Source: Thiolapillus brandeum (GTDB lineage: Bacteria > Pseudomonadota > Gammaproteobacteria > Chromatiales > Chromatiaceae). From it: a stretch of DNA of 8,586 nucleotides. The translations under genes and the position numbers were made by a program. The number at the start of each line of letters is the position of its first letter. Position 1 is the first letter of the stretch. Below, piece after piece: positions 6,991 through 8,586 of this stretch. The stretch is taken from positions 1 to 8,586 of the forward strand of contig DRLF01000176.1 in the NCBI GenBank assembly GCA_011051425.1, written 5' to 3'. The notes beneath the pieces are model-generated. The model was given only the letters and a program-made list of their open reading frames with translations, was not told where the DNA came from and ran no database searches.

Positions 6991-7202
6991 GAGTAGTGTG
7001 AATTGGTCTTCCGGCAGCTTGCGAAGTACAGCGGTCGATCTGGAAGGCTGCAGTCAAGGGTTGGCTACCGGCCGTTCCTGGCCGTAACCAGTCTACTTCG
7101 CCATCAACGTAGCATAGGGGATGGTTAGGTTGCTGCTTTACCCGCCCTATATTTGGGGTACTCGGAAACCCCACACCTTTCTGAATTGATTTTCCATATC
7201 TA

Positions 7203-7252
7203 GTCCTCCCCGAATCCCCCACCATGCACGTCATGCGCAACACGGGGAGGAC
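7203..7252 (+). promoter_or_regulatory. Hairpin that would bury the RAQPRD ribosome binding site
   Basis: GTCCTCCCCG (7203-7212) is the exact reverse complement of CGGGGAGGAC (7243-7252), giving a perfect 10-bp, eight-GC-pair stem with a 30-base loop. The 3' arm contains the GGGGAGG Shine-Dalgarno sequence of the RAQPRD gene, whose ATG lies four bases after the stem. In the mRNA this fold would block ribosome entry until opened. The symmetry is seen directly; a regulatory effect is inferred. It could instead be a protein-binding dyad in the DNA. Confidence 0.6.
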
Positions 7253-7256
7253 ATCC

Positions 7257-7559
7257 ATGCAAATTACCAAACTGCTGGTCTCAGGACTGTTGGCGGCTGT
7301 ATTGCCGGTTCAGTTTGCCATTGCTGACGCAGACGGTGAGCGGGCGGCACTCGCCCGGATTATCCACGAACTTCAGGCTATCGATCCGCTGATCACGGAA
7401 GCGGCTTCACAAGCCAATCCGGATGCCCGTGTTCGTTTCCAGTATGACTGGCTGCGCCAGGATCTCGACCGGATTCGACTCGGGATCCAGGAGCACATCG
7501 ATGCCCCGCGTTCAGAACCTCGGACTTTCCCGCCACTGCGCGGCGATTACCGCCGGTGA
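7257..7559 (+). CDS. RAQPRD-family ICE protein (TIGR01690), secreted
   Basis: This is a small predicted periplasmic protein of 100 residues from the ICE conjugation cluster; its molecular role is unknown. The N-terminus is a signal peptide (charged MQITK, hydrophobic LLVSGLLAAVLPVQF, likely cleavage after AIA at residue 23). The mature part is the helical family domain ERAALARIIHELQAIDPLI followed by RVRFQYDWLRQDLDRIRLGI, which corresponds to the region that gives the family its name. I chose ATG 7257 because GGGGAGG (7244-7250) lies six bases upstream and the signal peptide then begins correctly. In-frame ATGs at 7224 and 7233 would add an unsuitable extension. It is the first gene of the resumed conjugation module, with the next gene nine bases after its stop. 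Its ribosome binding site is inside a strong inverted repeat. Confidence 0.87.
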   Translation: MQITKLLVSGLLAAVLPVQFAIADADGERAALARIIHELQAIDPLITEAASQANPDARVRFQYDWLRQDLDRIRLGIQEHIDAPRSEPRTFPPLRGDYRR

Positions 7560-7568
7560 TGGCCGATC

Positions 7569-7799
7569 ATGACGGCGGCCCAGAACACGGCATTTCAAGC
7601 GGGTTCCGGTTTTACACCGGCAACCCTACTCACTGGCATCGCATCGGTCGTGCTGGTGCTGGCCTTCGTCTGGGTCATTTGGGTCACGCTGGGCACCTTC
7701 CGTGCCTGGCAGAACGGGCAGGTGGTTTTGTTCGATGTGATCTGGGCGACGTTGCGCGCCAGCATCGTGCTCATGGTGTTGGGTTTTTATCTGCGGTAG
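7569..7799 (+). CDS. TIGR03758 (DUF3262) family ICE membrane protein
   Basis: This is a 76-residue protein with two predicted transmembrane helices, about 18-42 (ATLLTGIASVVLVLAFVWVI) and 56-75 (FDVIWATLRASIVLMVLGFY). They are separated by a short loop, FRAWQNGQV. This size and pattern, and the position just after the RAQPRD gene and before TIGR03745, match the TIGR03758 family of ICE type IV secretion clusters, whose function is not defined. A small pilin-like or channel-associated role is often supposed. The start follows the RAQPRD stop by nine bases; only a weak GATGG lies upstream, so translation may depend on coupling to the preceding gene. The C-terminus ends GFYLR, typical of the family. 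Confidence 0.85.
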   Translation: MTAAQNTAFQAGSGFTPATLLTGIASVVLVLAFVWVIWVTLGTFRAWQNGQVVLFDVIWATLRASIVLMVLGFYLR

Positions 7800-7811
7800 C
7801 GGTTGTTGGCC

Positions 7812-7861
7812 GTTGCCACTGGGGGTCGGGGGGTTCCCCGGTATTCATAACTTGGGGCAAC
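7812..7861 (+). repeat. GTTGCC/GGCAAC inverted repeat in the TIGR03758-TIGR03745 gap
   Basis: GTTGCC (7812-7817) is the reverse complement of GGCAAC (7856-7861). The 38-base loop is itself rich in G runs facing CCCC (7836-7839) and could fold further. It ends ten bases before the AGGAGAG ribosome binding site of the next gene, so it could tune expression of that gene. The stem is short, and this is a weak call. Confidence 0.3.
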
Positions 7862-7884
7862 CTCATTACCTAGGAGAGAAAGCA

Positions 7885-8235
7885 ATGATGAAGAAAACAG
7901 TAAAACGGGTGGCAACCGCAATCGGGTTGCTGGCAGTCTCGGTAACTCAATCGGTGTGGGCGGCGCTGCCGACGCCAGTCGCACCCAGTACCGCGCCAGC
8001 GGCCGGTGACTGGATCGGACTCATTAAGGGTTACATCAAGGATGGCGGGCTGGTTCTAGGGCTGGCAATCGCCGTGCTGGGTTTCCTGTGGATCGCCTAT
8101 CTCGGTTTTGCCAAGTTCAACGAGGCCCGTCAGGGTAAGGCCGAATGGGCCGAAGTGGGTGTGCTCGGAATCGTCGGTGCGATCGTACTGATCTTTGCCA
8201 GCTACCTGCTCACGGAAGCCGCGGGCGTCATTTAA
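7885..8235 (+). CDS. TIGR03745 (DUF2976) family ICE membrane protein, pilin-like
   Basis: This 116-residue protein has a signal peptide (MMKKTVKRVATAIGLLAVSV, likely cut after SVWA at residue 26) and then a short Pro/Ala-rich stretch. Two hydrophobic segments follow, about 55-77 (LVLGLAIAVLGFLWIAYLGF) and 90-111 (VGVLGIVGAIVLIFASYLL), with a charged loop KFNEARQGKAEWAE between them. This layout resembles VirB2/TraA-type pilins, and TIGR03745 is a conserved ICE transfer family. The pilin-like role is inference from topology. The start was set at ATG 7885 because AGGAGAG (7872-7878) lies six bases upstream; the frame stays open to 7813, but those residues do not fit the family. ATG 7888 is an equally placed alternative. 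The stop TAA at 8233-8235 abuts a long palindrome. Confidence 0.86.
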   Translation: MMKKTVKRVATAIGLLAVSVTQSVWAALPTPVAPSTAPAAGDWIGLIKGYIKDGGLVLGLAIAVLGFLWIAYLGFAKFNEARQGKAEWAEVGVLGIVGAIVLIFASYLLTEAAGVI

Positions 8236-8397
8236 GAGCGCGTGTAAGGCATGGATAACCTACTGCAGAAGCGAGAGAGCGGTCCATATTCCCGCAAATC
8301 CTCGTTAAATAGAGACCTGCTATTCTCCTCGAATTTGCAGGAATCTGTCCTTGCTCTCTCACTCCTTCGTAACGGTTCCCATACCTCACGCGCGCTC
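8236..8397 (+). repeat. Roughly 162-nt imperfect palindrome filling the TIGR03745-TIGR03750 gap
   Basis: The sequence between the two genes folds back on itself around a centre near 8316. Matching blocks, outside to inside: GAGCGCG (8236-8242) with CGCGCTC (8391-8397); AAGGCATGG with CCATACCTC, imperfectly, further in; GAGAGAGC (8273-8280) with GCTCTCTC (8353-8360); ATTCC (8288-8292) with GGAAT (8340-8344); GCAAAT (8294-8299) with ATTTGC (8333-8338); AATAG (8308-8312) with CTATT (8320-8324). The loop is seven bases, AGACCTG. The arms are about 78 bases, with scattered mismatches and 1-2 base bulges. It begins directly after the TAA and stops four bases before the next ATG. It may be a small palindromic insertion (MITE/REP-like) or an mRNA hairpin controlling the next gene. 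Confidence 0.75.
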
Positions 8398-8401
8398 CAC
8401 G

Positions 8402-8586
8402 ATGTCTGAGCGTGACGACATTCTGGCCGACCGGCTCAATGTGGAGCCGGCGATCTTCAAGGGCTGTTCGTCGTCCGAGCTGGGCATCATCGTGGGTATG
8501 GCCGCGCTCATCTGGTTACCCGTTAGCCTCCTCCTGGCGGGTTTGATGGGCGCGGTCACCATGGGTTTCGGCATGGCCGGTGTCGG
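8402..8586 (+). CDS. TIGR03750 (DUF3487) family ICE conjugal transfer protein, 5' part
   Basis: The first 61 residues of an inner-membrane conjugation protein are visible; the frame is open at the window edge, so the gene continues outside. The N-terminus has the family-typical ILADRLNVEPAIFKGCSSSE, followed by a hydrophobic region that should form two membrane helices, IIVGMAALIWLPVSLLLAGL and then MGAVTMGFGMAGV. Position after TIGR03745 is the normal order. The ATG at 8402 is supported by the conserved N-terminus, but no Shine-Dalgarno sequence is visible. The start lies four bases after the foot of the long palindrome at 8236-8397. Translation may therefore rely on coupling or on the structure of that leader. 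Confidence 0.87.
   Translation, partial: MSERDDILADRLNVEPAIFKGCSSSELGIIVGMAALIWLPVSLLLAGLMGAVTMGFGMAGV

Larger units (their letters stand above)
6736..7256. other. Gene-poor right border of the cargo and leader of the RAQPRD gene
   Basis: About 520 bases separate cap3 from the next conjugation gene. Open frames cross it on both strands, including one of 128 codons on the minus strand (6884-7270), but none has a ribosome binding site plus recognisable content, so I call none. Contents: CCCCT/AGGGG at 6722-6738 spanning the cap3 stop, without a T tract; a GGCCAAT dyad at 6971-6990; ACAGCGGTCG at 7028-7037, echoing the left border; CGGCC/GGCCG near 7067-7086; a TGGGGT/ACCCCA hairpin at 7154-7173; and the hairpin at 7203-7252. 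A promoter for the downstream conjugation genes should lie here, but no convincing -35/-10 pair is visible. Confidence 0.5.
1..8586. mobile_element. Internal segment of a PAGI-2/ICEclc-like integrative and conjugative element carrying a defence cargo
   Basis: Both ends of the window carry genes of the same ICE conjugation module: DUF4400/TIGR03747 at the left, and RAQPRD, TIGR03758, TIGR03745 and TIGR03750 in that order at the right. This set is characteristic of the type IV secretion cluster of PAGI-2/ICEclc-type elements. All backbone genes lie on the plus strand, and the 731-6735 block between them is unrelated to conjugation, so it reads as cargo. No integrase, attachment site or element end is visible, so neither the insertion site nor present mobility can be judged. 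Confidence 0.85.

Noticed and set aside
6884..7270. 128-codon minus-strand open frame in the right border
   Set aside because: Low-complexity translation without recognisable motifs. It would run across the leader and hairpin of the RAQPRD gene, with no supporting context.
7813..7884. Upstream start at 7813 for the TIGR03745 gene
   Set aside because: The added residues would put a non-signal stretch before a clear signal peptide, and the AGGAGAG ribosome binding site points to ATG 7885.
1..8586. CRISPR array, tRNA or rRNA genes, insertion sequence, integrase or attachment site
   Set aside because: No regularly spaced repeats, tRNA-like cloverleaf, transposase or integrase frame, or flanking target duplication was found by reading both strands.

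Overview
The window is a segment of an integrative and conjugative element (ICE), or a genomic island derived from one. It belongs to the family whose type IV secretion genes carry the TIGR037xx / 'PFL_46xx-47xx' names (the PAGI-2 / ICEclc-like group). These elements are common in Pseudomonas, Stenotrophomonas, Xanthomonas, Bordetella and Achromobacter. The G+C-rich coding sequence and the gene set suggest a gamma- or betaproteobacterial host, but the species cannot be told from the window.

Layout. The left edge is the 3' end of a DUF4400 / TIGR03747 conjugation membrane protein gene (1-347). The right edge restarts the same conjugation module: a RAQPRD-family gene (7257), TIGR03758 (7569), TIGR03745 (7885) and the start of TIGR03750 (8402). 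Between these backbone blocks lies a cargo cassette (731-6735). It is bordered by two gene-poor stretches (348-730 and 6736-7256) that hold degenerate GC-rich repeats and small inverted repeats.

The cargo is a complete type II CBASS anti-phage system with its own regulatory pair. On the plus strand, five genes are packed head to tail with overlaps or very short gaps: a small DUF2188 protein, a CapV-like patatin phospholipase, a DncV-like cyclic dinucleotide synthase, Cap2 (E2-E1 fusion) and Cap3 (JAMM peptidase). Diverging from them are an XRE-type helix-turn-helix protein and an ImmA/IrrE metallopeptidase, transcribed leftward. The 285-bp divergent intergenic region carries several symmetric sequence elements that look like operators.

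Expected logic, from knowledge of these families: Cap2 joins the C-terminal glycine of the synthase to target proteins and so primes it, and Cap3 reverses this. On infection the synthase makes a cyclic dinucleotide (probably 3'3'-cGAMP), which activates CapV to degrade the inner membrane and abort the infection. The HTH/ImmA pair resembles the CapH/CapP arrangement, in which the protease cleaves the repressor after DNA damage to derepress the operon. The role of the DUF2188 protein is unknown.

The most notable non-coding signals are two. A 10-bp perfect inverted repeat buries the ribosome binding site of the RAQPRD gene. A roughly 162-nt imperfect palindrome fills almost exactly the gap between the TIGR03745 and TIGR03750 genes.
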